Assembly (NCBI GenBank): GCA_963803015.1
Contig: CAWDKV010000003.1
Coordinates: 372,001-436,000, forward strand
Direction of reading: 5' to 3'
Origin: Berkiella sp963803015
GTDB taxonomy: Bacteria; Pseudomonadota; Gammaproteobacteria; Berkiellales; Berkiellaceae
DNA length: 64,000 nucleotides
The position numbers were made by a program, and so were the translations under genes. The notes beneath the pieces were generated by a model. That model had not been told where the DNA came from and ran no database searches. It was given only the letters and a program-made list of their open reading frames with translations. Each line of letters starts with the position of its first letter. Position 1 is the stretch's first letter. Shown here piece by piece: positions 25,819 through 33,954 of the stretch.

Positions 25819-26875
25819 AAACGGAAAGTGAATGCCTTGTCTTGGCGCGTTTCGGTGTTGGCGTGTCAGTCTCACTATGCTGATGCTTTTTTTGGGGTGT
25901 AGTGGATGTTTTTACATTAACGGGCGCAAATTTTTGCATCAACGCATTTTTAATGAGAGAAATTTCAGAGACGCAAACTGGATCAAGAGAGAGTGTATTA
26001 AACTTTATCGATGCTTTTCGAGTAAAAGAAGTGCCCGGGCCGTCTTTGATAATCAGCGTGATGCTTTTAAGTAGTCTTATTCTTTCAAAGCCTGGGACCC
26101 ATTCTGGTTGGGCACTAAGATAAATGATAGGCAAACTGTCTTTGTATTCACGCAGCATGCTTCTGAGAACGGGGTTGACTAATTCCATGGCTGCATTGGC
26201 AGAACGTGTTCCTAAACCAATATTGGTGACACATTGACTATCATCACCTAAACAAGAGTGAGGTCCCAAATGTAGCCATTGTGCCTCTCCATCTGGAAAA
26301 TTGATACCAGCAAACTTTAAAGCATTGGCTGCAGAAATGTGCATGATGTCATTTTGTGATTTACCGCGTGGGTTCTCACCCTTTTTTTTACGTTCGCGTT
26401 TTAACTTATCAACCTGTTGTATCGTCTTTAATGTGATAGGTACGTCAATCAAACCATCCATCGAGGCTAAGGGCACAGGTGAACTTGGCAGCCACGCATT
26501 AGGGAAGGGGATCTGTAACGATTGATTTCCTACTTTTTTAGCAGGCAAAAATAGAGTGGTTTCGCCATCATCAAAAGTCAAAATACGAGAAGGAAATAAA
26601 TTTGTGCCTTGTGGCGTACTCACTTCCCTTGATCTAGGGCCTTTTTTTGGAGTGGAAAATGTTAATTTGGAAGGGGTATATACCTGATTTTCTTTTCCTA
26701 GTGGAGGAGCGGTAAGCCGGGAGGTGACAACGCCGATTTTCTCTGCAGGAGAACCATTGCTTTGCATCAGCTTCAACAGCTTTTCAACTTGAGAATTACC
26801 TTCAACTTCTACCGACTTTCTTTGCGACTCTTGGCTAGGGTGCCAGGGTCTGTCACCTTTTTTGTTTTTAGGCAT
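25817..26875 (-). CDS. Hypothetical protein with nuclear-localisation-like C-terminus, candidate effector
   Basis: A 352-aa protein I cannot assign to a family. The first third is low-complexity and basic (PSKLTFSTPKKGPRSRE). The central region (about 165-245) looks globular and conserved-like: GKSQNDIMHISAANALKF, then QWLHLGPHSCLGDDSQ and IGLGTRSANAAMELV. The His/Cys/Asn-rich spacing recalls nuclease-like folds, but no motif is diagnostic. The C-terminus (326-352) is hydrophilic, with PKRAKTR at 341-347 fitting a monopartite nuclear localisation signal. There is no signal peptide. It is a lone gene flanked by interspersed repeats, fitting an accessory candidate effector; translocation is inference. 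Confidence 0.6.
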   Translation of the reverse strand: MPKNKKGDRPWHPSQESQRKSVEVEGNSQVEKLLKLMQSNGSPAEKIGVVTSRLTAPPLGKENQVYTPSKLTFSTPKKGPRSREVSTPQGTNLFPSRILTFDDGETTLFLPAKKVGNQSLQIPFPNAWLPSSPVPLASMDGLIDVPITLKTIQQVDKLKRERKKKGENPRGKSQNDIMHISAANALKFAGINFPDGEAQWLHLGPHSCLGDDSQCVTNIGLGTRSANAAMELVNPVLRSMLREYKDSLPIIYLSAQPEWVPGFERIRLLKSITLIIKDGPGTSFTRKASIKFNTLSLDPVCVSEISLIKNALMQKFAPVNVKTSTTPQKKHQHSETDTPTPKRAKTRHSLSV

Positions 26876-26953
26876 AATGCAATTACACGATTACTAATTA
26901 AATGAATGGTCGATTATATAGAATTTTAAAAAATAAGCAATTCAACTAAGAAT

Positions 26954-28621
26954 TTAAGTCTCATCGAAACGATACGCTATAGGAAATTGCCGCCCTCGAC
27001 CAAAAGCGCGGCGTTGTAAGCGTATAATCGGGGGCGCTTGCTGGCGTTTAAATTCGGCCTTATCTACCATCTGGTGGACTTTTTTAATTAAGGCAGGAGG
27101 CAGTGTTTGCGTTTGGCTTTGGTAGTGTGCAAGTTCGGAAGCGGGTAAGAGATCACCTTCAAGATACAAACGTAAAATCGGATCTAAGATGTCGTAAGGG
27201 GGGAGGGTGTCTGAATCCTTTTGGTTGAAGGCCAATTCTGCACTGGGCTCTTTCTCTAGAATGGAGGGTGGAATAGGCGTTTGGGGGAAGAGTTGATTAA
27301 AATAGCGTGCCAGCGCGTAAACTTCAGTTTTGTAGAGATCGCCGATTAAATTAAATCCGCCCGTCATATCACCATAAAGCGTCGTGTATCCGGTACTTAG
27401 CTCACTTTTATTTCCTGTCGATAAAACAAGGGCGCCTGTTTGATTGGAATATTCCATCAGTAAACGGCCTCTTATTCTTGCTTGAATATTTTGGGCGGTT
27501 AAAGCAGAGGGATTTACCTGATACGTTTGTTTAAATTGGTTTTCTACTAAATCTAATTCTTCTTGGATCGAAATAATATAATATTTAACTTCTAGATTCT
27601 GACAAATTTGCTTGGCATCATCCAGACTCTGTTGGGCATTATAACGAGAGGGCATGAGCAGTGCCGTTACGTTATCCTCTCCCAATGCTTTGACTGCCAG
27701 AGCAAGCGTCAAAGCGCTATCGATGCCTCCTGAGAGCCCTATCACGACCTGCTTAAAACCACATTTTTTAACATAGTCTTTTAAGCCTAATAGTATTTGT
27801 TGATAAAAAAGAGCGTGAAGGGGAAGAGGCTGATAAGGGGAAAAATCGGATGATAATAATGGGATTTTATCTAAGCTGAGTATCCCCACTTTTTCTGTGA
27901 AGGGCGTAAGGTGACCTAAGACATTTCCTGTTTTATCGATGACAAAACTGTTACCATCAAAAATAATGTCATCCTGGCCCCCTACTTGGTTAGTAAAAAT
28001 AAGAGGGGCGGCACATTTTTTGGCAATAGCGCTAAAATGTTTGATTCTTTCTTCTTGTTTTCCCACATTGCTGGGAGAGCCATTGATGCAAATGATTAAA
28101 TCAAGATTTTTTGCTGCTAAATTATCAACAGGATTGGCGTCATATAAAAAATCTTCTAAATCAGACCACCCATCTTCACAGATTAAAAAGCCTATTTTTT
28201 GATTTTGGAATTCAAAAATGCCAGATGTTTTTCCGGGGGCGAAATATCTTGCTTCATCAAAGATGTTGTAAACAGGGAGCAATTTTTTATGGTAAGTGTA
28301 AAGTCTCTGACCATTTTGCAAGAGACATAAACTATTATGGAAAGCTTTGCCTTTTTCTTGATTGTGGGAAATAAATCCCACAACCAATGCTGCGTGGCAG
28401 TTTTGAGTTAAAGAGCCAAGCTGGTTTAAATAGTTATTCTGCGCTTGGACAAAACCAGGCCGCAAAATGAGATCTCTGGGGAAATAGCCACTTAAAGCTA
28501 ATTCAGTGAAAATAATCAAATCAGTTTGATTGCCTTGCTCTTTGACAACAGCCGCTATTTTCTCGAAATTGCCAGAAAAATCGCCTAATTTATAATTTAA
28601 TTGAGCAATTACAATGCGCAT
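26954..28621 (-). CDS. nadE: Glutamine-dependent NAD+ synthetase NadE
   Basis: Final step of NAD synthesis: amidation of nicotinate adenine dinucleotide with ammonia from glutamine. The N-terminal nitrilase-type glutaminase has the triad Glu (FTELALSGYFPRD), Lys (YHKKLLPVY) and Cys (GFLICEDGW). The C-terminal synthetase has the ATP loop GLSGGIDSALTLALA and the motif STGNKSELSTGYTTLYGDM. It is 555 aa from ATG 28621, which gives the family N-terminus MRIVIAQLN; a GTG at 28633 overlapping the pncB stop (GTGA) is an alternative. Confidence 0.95.
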   Translation of the reverse strand: MRIVIAQLNYKLGDFSGNFEKIAAVVKEQGNQTDLIIFTELALSGYFPRDLILRPGFVQAQNNYLNQLGSLTQNCHAALVVGFISHNQEKGKAFHNSLCLLQNGQRLYTYHKKLLPVYNIFDEARYFAPGKTSGIFEFQNQKIGFLICEDGWSDLEDFLYDANPVDNLAAKNLDLIICINGSPSNVGKQEERIKHFSAIAKKCAAPLIFTNQVGGQDDIIFDGNSFVIDKTGNVLGHLTPFTEKVGILSLDKIPLLSSDFSPYQPLPLHALFYQQILLGLKDYVKKCGFKQVVIGLSGGIDSALTLALAVKALGEDNVTALLMPSRYNAQQSLDDAKQICQNLEVKYYIISIQEELDLVENQFKQTYQVNPSALTAQNIQARIRGRLLMEYSNQTGALVLSTGNKSELSTGYTTLYGDMTGGFNLIGDLYKTEVYALARYFNQLFPQTPIPPSILEKEPSAELAFNQKDSDTLPPYDILDPILRLYLEGDLLPASELAHYQSQTQTLPPALIKKVHQMVDKAEFKRQQAPPIIRLQRRAFGRGRQFPIAYRFDET

Positions 28622-28629
28622 ATTTAATC

Positions 28630-29781
28630 TCACAAGTGGAATAAATTTTTAACATATTGGTGATAGTTTTCATCGTCACAAATAACTTTACCAGGACTAT
28701 CTGAGAGTTTAATCACCGGTTTATGGTTGGTCTCAGTCATTTTTATTACAATATCTAAGGGATTTACTCCCATATCATTGGTTAGGTTAGTACCAATGCC
28801 AAAAAATAGCTTCGCTTGATGTTGAAAATGATCGTAAATAGTAATAGCTGAAGGGATAGTGAGTCCATCACTAAAAACAAAAGTTTTTGTTTTGGGATCG
28901 ATTCCATTGGCGCGATAATGGGCAAGCGCTTTTTCTCCCCACACAATGGGGGAGCCAGAGTCTTGACGCAACCCTGCGAAGCGTTCAGTTAAATGGCGAT
29001 CAAATTCTTGTAAAAAGATATCCATGGTTAAGACATCAGTAAGAGCTATGCCTAAATGATGAGGATATTCTTTCAACCACATGTTTAAAGCAAATTTTTG
29101 GCTACCAATAATTGAGGGGGCTAACACCTGACAAGCTTGCAGAAATTCATGGGCCATTGTACCAATCGGTGGGACATCGTATTGCTTAGCGAAGTAGACA
29201 TTGCTCGTTCCCATAAATTGATGTGGAAGCGCTTCTTTCATTCTCATTAACATGTGGGCTTGCCACGCTTTTGAAAAGCGACGCCTGGTTCCAAAATCAG
29301 TAAATTGTAATTGGGGAGCCTTGGTTTGGAGTATATTTATTTTTTCGGTTAAGCGCTTGTTGGCTTCGGTGAACTCTAAAGTCGGGGCATAATGACGATA
29401 ATAAGTTTCGCTGATAATGGCTAGGAGAGGGACTTCATACATAATCGTATCAAGCCAAGGGCCGCGAATGGTTAAGGCAAAATTGCCATCATGCTCCCCT
29501 ATTTCTAGATAATCTAACTTAAAAGAAAAACCATTTAAATATTGAATAAAGTCTTCTTTAAAATAAGGAAACCCTCTCAGATAGTCTAATTCTTCCTGGC
29601 TAAAGCGCAGTGTTGATAAATAATGGATTTGTTGGGTAATCTCTTTGACGCACGGTATTAAATCCAAGGGTTTTCGACTGAAAAATCGATAAGTGACTTC
29701 AGTGTCTTTAAAATGATGCAGGATGCATTGCATCATCGTGAATTTATAGAGATCAGTATCTAATAGAGAAGTAATCAACAT
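28630..29781 (-). CDS. pncB: Nicotinate phosphoribosyltransferase PncB
   Basis: Converts nicotinate and PRPP to nicotinate mononucleotide in the Preiss-Handler salvage route. Family features: LLDTDLYKFTMMQCI at the start, DFGTRRRFS, GTSNVYFAKQYDVPPIGTMAHE, and LRQDSGSPIVWGEK near the PRPP-binding region. The 383-aa length is normal. It is directly upstream of nadE and overlaps or abuts its start. Confidence 0.96.
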   Translation of the reverse strand: MLITSLLDTDLYKFTMMQCILHHFKDTEVTYRFFSRKPLDLIPCVKEITQQIHYLSTLRFSQEELDYLRGFPYFKEDFIQYLNGFSFKLDYLEIGEHDGNFALTIRGPWLDTIMYEVPLLAIISETYYRHYAPTLEFTEANKRLTEKINILQTKAPQLQFTDFGTRRRFSKAWQAHMLMRMKEALPHQFMGTSNVYFAKQYDVPPIGTMAHEFLQACQVLAPSIIGSQKFALNMWLKEYPHHLGIALTDVLTMDIFLQEFDRHLTERFAGLRQDSGSPIVWGEKALAHYRANGIDPKTKTFVFSDGLTIPSAITIYDHFQHQAKLFFGIGTNLTNDMGVNPLDIVIKMTETNHKPVIKLSDSPGKVICDDENYHQYVKNLFHL

Positions 29782-29809
29782 ATGCCCTGTACTCGTCCCA
29801 CTTTGATTT

Positions 29810-29830
29810 TATATACTCTTTCCACTTTGC
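29810..29830. repeat. Interspersed repeat, copy 3 (partial)
   Basis: TATATACTCTTTCCACTTTG resembles the first block of the repeats at 25637 and 25762; a second TATATACCCTTCCC follows at about 29839. It lies between pncB and pncA. Confidence 0.55.
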
Positions 29831-29897
29831 TGGTTCGAGTATATACCCTTCCCAGAATGAATTTTCGGCTGCGCAGAGCCTGGGCATTCTACCTCAA

Positions 29898-30542
29898 TCA
29901 GGCTAGCAATTCTTGCGTCGATTGAATAATAATAGCTCCCTTTTCTTGCATCTCTGAAATGGCTTCTTGTGTGGTATCAGATCTTAAGCCGCGGCAGGCT
30001 CCTAAATCGACAATGACTTGAAAATCCGCTTTTAGAAGTTGTAATACAGTTGTTTTCACACAGTAATCTGTTGCAAGACCGCCAACCAGTACTGTTTTTA
30101 TTCCATTATATTTTAAAAACTCAATGAGTCCTGTGCTCAATTTTTCTGCGATATCATGATAGCAAGACCCATAAGGATGCATATCGGGCTCAACGCCTTT
30201 CCAGACAAAGAAGTGATAGTCTTGTGGATGCGGTAATCCGGCAATAAGCTCAAAACCTTTTGTGCCAGGGATGCAATGCTTGGGCCAATAAGTATTCGCA
30301 TTTTTTATTCCAATTAAGGGACTAAATGCTTGATGTTGGGAATTTGCTTCCCAAAGCGCGTGAGGAGGATGGGCTTCTTTCGAGCCCAGCCTATAGGCTG
30401 CAAAGCGAGCTAAATTGTTTAACTCCGCCACAATCATTTCCCCTTCTGGAACAGGAAGCTCATGTGGGCAAGCCGGTGTAAAACTGTATTGCGCATCTAC
30501 ATCGAGGCTGGCAATGGTTGATTTTGCCCCAAGTTTAACCAT
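29898..30542 (-). CDS. pncA: Nicotinamidase (isochorismatase-like hydrolase)
   Basis: Hydrolyses nicotinamide to nicotinate, feeding PncB. The cysteine-hydrolase triad is visible: D16 in LDVDAQYSF, Lys in FVWKGVEPDMHPYG, and the nucleophile Cys in GGLATDYCVKTTVLQLL. HCIPGTKG matches the nicotinamidase pattern better than isochorismatase. The 214-aa length is normal. Its position next to pncB and nadE supports the assignment. Confidence 0.88.
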   Translation of the reverse strand: MVKLGAKSTIASLDVDAQYSFTPACPHELPVPEGEMIVAELNNLARFAAYRLGSKEAHPPHALWEANSQHQAFSPLIGIKNANTYWPKHCIPGTKGFELIAGLPHPQDYHFFVWKGVEPDMHPYGSCYHDIAEKLSTGLIEFLKYNGIKTVLVGGLATDYCVKTTVLQLLKADFQVIVDLGACRGLRSDTTQEAISEMQEKGAIIIQSTQELLA

Positions 30543-30629
30543 AATAGCCTCCTTGACTTGGCTTTAAGTACACACTAACATGATGAAAGACTCTGTAAGT
30601 TATGTCAACAACCTACCAAGGTATGGGAT

Positions 30630-31220
30630 ATGCAACGTATCGGCGTATTTGGCTCTTCCTTTAATCCTCCGACTCTAGGGCATTTTAATGTTCTCAAGCA
30701 AGCAGATAATGAATTTGATCTGATCGTTCTCGTGCCTAGTCTCGCGCATGCTTTTCACAAAGCGATGATTGATATTTCCCATCGTTTAAAGATGCTCTCT
30801 ATTTTTGTAGAAAACTGGGAAGCTTATTCAGACAAACACAATGTGCAGATTGAGAATATTGAAGAAACACTACTAAACAAAAAAGATCCTAAAGCCCCAA
30901 TTTATACGTTTGATGTGTTAAGCGCTTTAACCAAAAAATATCAAGAAGAAGGGGTAGATTGCGCCATTTCATTTATTATTGGTCCGGATAATTATAAAAA
31001 AGAAGTTTGGCAGAAGTTTTATCGATATCAAGAAATTGAAGAGAATTGGGAAATTTTTGTTGCAAAAAGAGAAGTGGCTGTGAGTAGCAGTCTGGTACGT
31101 AAAATCATCTCTTCTCACAAAGGAGATCTCTCTTCTTTAAAAGAGAAGCTAGAAAATCTCCTTGATCCCAAAATAATGGACTATATTTTAGAGCATCATT
31201 TATATAGAGTCACGACTTAA
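30630..31220 (+). CDS. Nicotinate-nucleotide adenylyltransferase family protein (NadD-like)
   Basis: Nucleotidyltransferase with the HIGH-like motif GVFGSSFNPPTLGHFNVL at residues 5-22 and the C-terminal SSSLVRKIISS, equivalent to ISSTxIR. It probably adenylates nicotinate mononucleotide to the dinucleotide, completing salvage between PncB and NadE. A second nadD near holA/proA is usual in gammaproteobacteria, so this could be an extra or NMN-specific form. Divergent from pncA; its 3' end overlaps the convergent glycosyltransferase gene by 21 bp. Confidence 0.8.
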   Translation: MQRIGVFGSSFNPPTLGHFNVLKQADNEFDLIVLVPSLAHAFHKAMIDISHRLKMLSIFVENWEAYSDKHNVQIENIEETLLNKKDPKAPIYTFDVLSALTKKYQEEGVDCAISFIIGPDNYKKEVWQKFYRYQEIEENWEIFVAKREVAVSSSLVRKIISSHKGDLSSLKEKLENLLDPKIMDYILEHHLYRVTT

Positions 31221-32252
31221 ATCTTCTTCCTCGCTACGACTAAAAACCAACAATTTTTGTATGGCAAAGTTTGCGATAAATAATCCAATTAAAGCGAGCA
31301 TTTTACTTAAGAAAACATTGGCACCAAAATAAACCAAGCTTGTGATTAGCGTATAGGAAAAGATTAAGTTAACGCCACAAAGTAGACTATATTTTAGTGC
31401 TTCAGGGAAAAAATTTTGTTTTGATTTAAACACCAGCTCTTTATTTAATAAAAAGTTGCAGGTGCCAGAAAAAAGCCGGGCTAAAGTCTCGCTCAGGAAG
31501 ATTTTTTCAGTGAGCATAAAGCCAAAACTAAAAGCAAAAAAATCGATTAAGCCACTAATGATGGAAAATAACAGAAAGCGAAAAAACACAAAATAGATCT
31601 TTAAAGAATCTATTAGCGGATTAAAATGAGAGCTTTTGTTAGCATCTATATACACAGTTTGGATAGGTACTTCTAAGAATTTAATTTTTTGCTTTGAAGC
31701 TGAGATTAACATATCTAATTCAAAATCGTAACCCTGCGTTGGCATCCCAATCAGTTTTTTTAAAAATTCCCGGGGGATGGCTCTTAAACCGGTTTGCGTA
31801 TCCTGTAATGATTTTCCTAGAAGCAGACGGAAAATAAAACGCGTGAGATTATTACCAAAGCGACTACGTAAAGGGACGCCTTTTTTAAAGGTACGAACAC
31901 CGAGTGATAAAGCATGTGGATTTTCTTTTAGGCTACGGGCCAGATGATGAATATCAAAAGGCAAATGCTGACCGTCAGCATCTGCCGTCACAACACCAGG
32001 GCAACTGTTGGGGAATTGCATGAGAAAAGCGTTAAAAGCAGTTTTTAAAGCTTGGCCTTTTCCAAGGTTGACTGCATGATATATAACTTGAACGAAAGAG
32101 CGGTTTGCTAAAGTTTGAAAGAGGTTAGCATAAGCCTCCCCCGAGCCATCATCTACGACGATAAGTGAAAAACCGGCATTGCCAAGAGTATCAACGAGTG
32201 TTAAAAGAGCGGATTCTGGTTTATAAGCAGGAATAACAACAATCGGATTCAT
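31200..32252 (-). CDS. Family 2 glycosyltransferase fused to a GtrA-like membrane domain
   Basis: The N-terminal half (1-210) is a GT-A fold with VVDDGSG (32-38) and the DxD region TADADGQH (89-96), like dolichyl/undecaprenyl-phosphate mannose or glucose synthases. The C-terminal half (about 215-345) has four hydrophobic helices of the GtrA/DPMS type, including GTCNFLLNKELVFKSK, a GtrA hallmark. Such proteins make or flip lipid-linked sugars for surface glycans. The start codon overlaps the upstream stop as ATGA, so it is coupled to the preceding phosphatase-like gene. Confidence 0.85.
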   Translation of the reverse strand: MNPIVVIPAYKPESALLTLVDTLGNAGFSLIVVDDGSGEAYANLFQTLANRSFVQVIYHAVNLGKGQALKTAFNAFLMQFPNSCPGVVTADADGQHLPFDIHHLARSLKENPHALSLGVRTFKKGVPLRSRFGNNLTRFIFRLLLGKSLQDTQTGLRAIPREFLKKLIGMPTQGYDFELDMLISASKQKIKFLEVPIQTVYIDANKSSHFNPLIDSLKIYFVFFRFLLFSIISGLIDFFAFSFGFMLTEKIFLSETLARLFSGTCNFLLNKELVFKSKQNFFPEALKYSLLCGVNLIFSYTLITSLVYFGANVFLSKMLALIGLFIANFAIQKLLVFSRSEEEDLSRDSI

Positions 32253-33607
32253 AACATTTCACTCAAAAATTCTTGTTCTTTGACTTGGATAACGGGCGTA
32301 TGTTCTGGATAAGGATAAATCTGGGGCAACAAATAATGATAAATAGTCTGATTAAATTTGTGATTATACATACTATTGTGAAATTTTATTTTGTTACTAT
32401 AAATGGTGCCAATGGGAATGTGGCGCCCGGTTCTGGTGACAATTTCATCAAAATAATCAAAGAAAAAATAAGACTTGCCAGCAAAGGTAAAGGTGGGGTT
32501 TGATCCCTTGTCGAGCTTGTCGGTAAATTTTAATTGATAAAATAATTTATGCTTATCATGCTGATTTCTTTCTACATGGAAAAGAGCTTGTTGGTTAAGC
32601 GTTGCCGCTTGTAATTGCACAAACGCCTTTTCACAGGCTTGCTCAGAAGCAAAAAACACATGACCATCATGAGTCATATGCTGCTCTACCCCGCAAGCCG
32701 GGATATGCAATGCTCTGAGAAACATCAGGGGATCTTTTTGTCGATAGAGAACCCACGGTTTTTCATGATTTGTATTCATTTGCGAGAGGCCATTGTGCAC
32801 GACAATCGCATCGTTTGGAAAAGTCTTTAACAAAAGGGCAAAGATTCTATCGAGATATTTTAGCCCATAAAGAATTTGAGGGGTTATCGCTGTTGTGCTT
32901 TTTTCCCAATAATGATGTTGTAAGTGAGCAAGAGAATTTAAAAAAATAAAAGCGCATTGTGGGTTAAATTTTTTCTTATATTGGATAAATAATAAGGTGG
33001 AAAGATAATCAAAAAAAGAAATATAGATAAAATGCTTTTTGCCATATCGACATAGATCACCTAGTAATTTTAGAGCTTCAAAAAAGAGAAGCGTTGCAAC
33101 GCCTGAAGACAAAATAAATTGTAATAAGCTATAGGCTTTTTTGATTAAAGTCGTTTTTTTTAAATTTTGGTAATTTTTGGCAACATAGCGCGGTAAATCT
33201 AATAAGTGATTTAATTCTTGGGGAGAAGCTTCTTCAGAAAAAGTCCAAGGATCAGGCAAAAAGAAATGGGTATGTGTTGCTTTTCGCTTTGAGCCATTCA
33301 TTACGCCCCAAACACCTGTGCTGATATGATGTTGGCTCAACGTCTCCCAACATTGTGCATAGGCTAAATCAGGGACATCGCCAAGATGTTTTATTTGATG
33401 TACGCTTGATGGCGTGCCCGCATGAATAGAAACCCATTGTACCCATGGCTCAAGATAGCCACTGTGGTACCGATCGGGCGAGACATATTCTGTCTTCATA
33501 AAGCTAAGTACCTTCGCCAGAGCGGGCAAAGGATAGTGGGCACAGGCTTGTTTTAGCAATCCTGTATTAAATTCATTAAGTTCGATAATTAGAACATTTA
33601 GGGTCAT
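32249..33607 (-). CDS. Alkaline-phosphatase-superfamily protein (phosphodiesterase/sulfatase-like)
   Basis: A 452-aa protein with elements of the alkaline phosphatase fold: an acidic metal-site start (LIIELNEFNTG), a nucleophile-like SIHAGTPSSVHQ, and an NSLAHLQHHYW motif resembling the metal-binding ND.xHxQHxYW of type I phosphodiesterase/nucleotide pyrophosphatase relatives. The late histidines MTHDGHVFF fit the last metal ligands. There is no clear signal peptide; one hydrophobic stretch lies near FILSSGVATLLFF. Coupled to the glycosyltransferase, it probably acts on a glycan or lipid head group. ATG 33607 with an AGGA nine bases upstream is preferred to TTG 33616. Confidence 0.65.
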   Translation of the reverse strand: MTLNVLIIELNEFNTGLLKQACAHYPLPALAKVLSFMKTEYVSPDRYHSGYLEPWVQWVSIHAGTPSSVHQIKHLGDVPDLAYAQCWETLSQHHISTGVWGVMNGSKRKATHTHFFLPDPWTFSEEASPQELNHLLDLPRYVAKNYQNLKKTTLIKKAYSLLQFILSSGVATLLFFEALKLLGDLCRYGKKHFIYISFFDYLSTLLFIQYKKKFNPQCAFIFLNSLAHLQHHYWEKSTTAITPQILYGLKYLDRIFALLLKTFPNDAIVVHNGLSQMNTNHEKPWVLYRQKDPLMFLRALHIPACGVEQHMTHDGHVFFASEQACEKAFVQLQAATLNQQALFHVERNQHDKHKLFYQLKFTDKLDKGSNPTFTFAGKSYFFFDYFDEIVTRTGRHIPIGTIYSNKIKFHNSMYNHKFNQTIYHYLLPQIYPYPEHTPVIQVKEQEFLSEML

Positions 33608-33677
33608 TGAAGACAATCCTAGGATATTTAAAATATGTTGGTTTCATAACAATTTCACTCTTTGGCGAGGCATAATG

Positions 33678-33815
33678 ATAGCGTGCAAAAGGGTTAAAAG
33701 TCCCGTATTATGACTGCCCGCGCGTGGAGAGGTGCCAGAGTGGTTGAATGGGACGGTCTCGAAAACCGTTGTACCTTTCGGGGTACCGAGGGTTCGAATC
33801 CCTCTCTCTCCGCCA
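33678..33815 (+). repeat. Direct repeat, left copy (tRNA-Ser plus promoter region)
   Basis: About 138 bp from ATAGCGTGCAAAAGGGT through the tRNA-Ser CCA end, repeated with about ten differences at 36465-36600. The shared upstream part includes TATTAT at 33706-33711 and a GC-rich discriminator. Confidence 0.9.
33726..33815 (+). tRNA. tRNA-Ser (anticodon CGA)
   Basis: 90-nt class II tRNA: acceptor GGAGAGG/TCTCTCC, anticodon stem ACGGT/ACCGT with loop CTCGAAA (anticodon CGA, serine UCG), long variable arm (GTACC..GGTAC), T arm GAGGG-TTCGAAT-CCCTC, and GCCA end. A TATTAT -10 sits 15 bp upstream. Confidence 0.97.
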
Positions 33816-33954
33816 AAATCTTACGCTATTTCAATCCTCCTATCTGTCTTGTAATACCGTCATCAGCTCCCGTATCACCCTATAGTTTTGTCTGACTTGA
33901 ATGCAGCATTTAGTTGAATGTAAACTTACTTAATTTTTCAACTGAGAGACAGCT

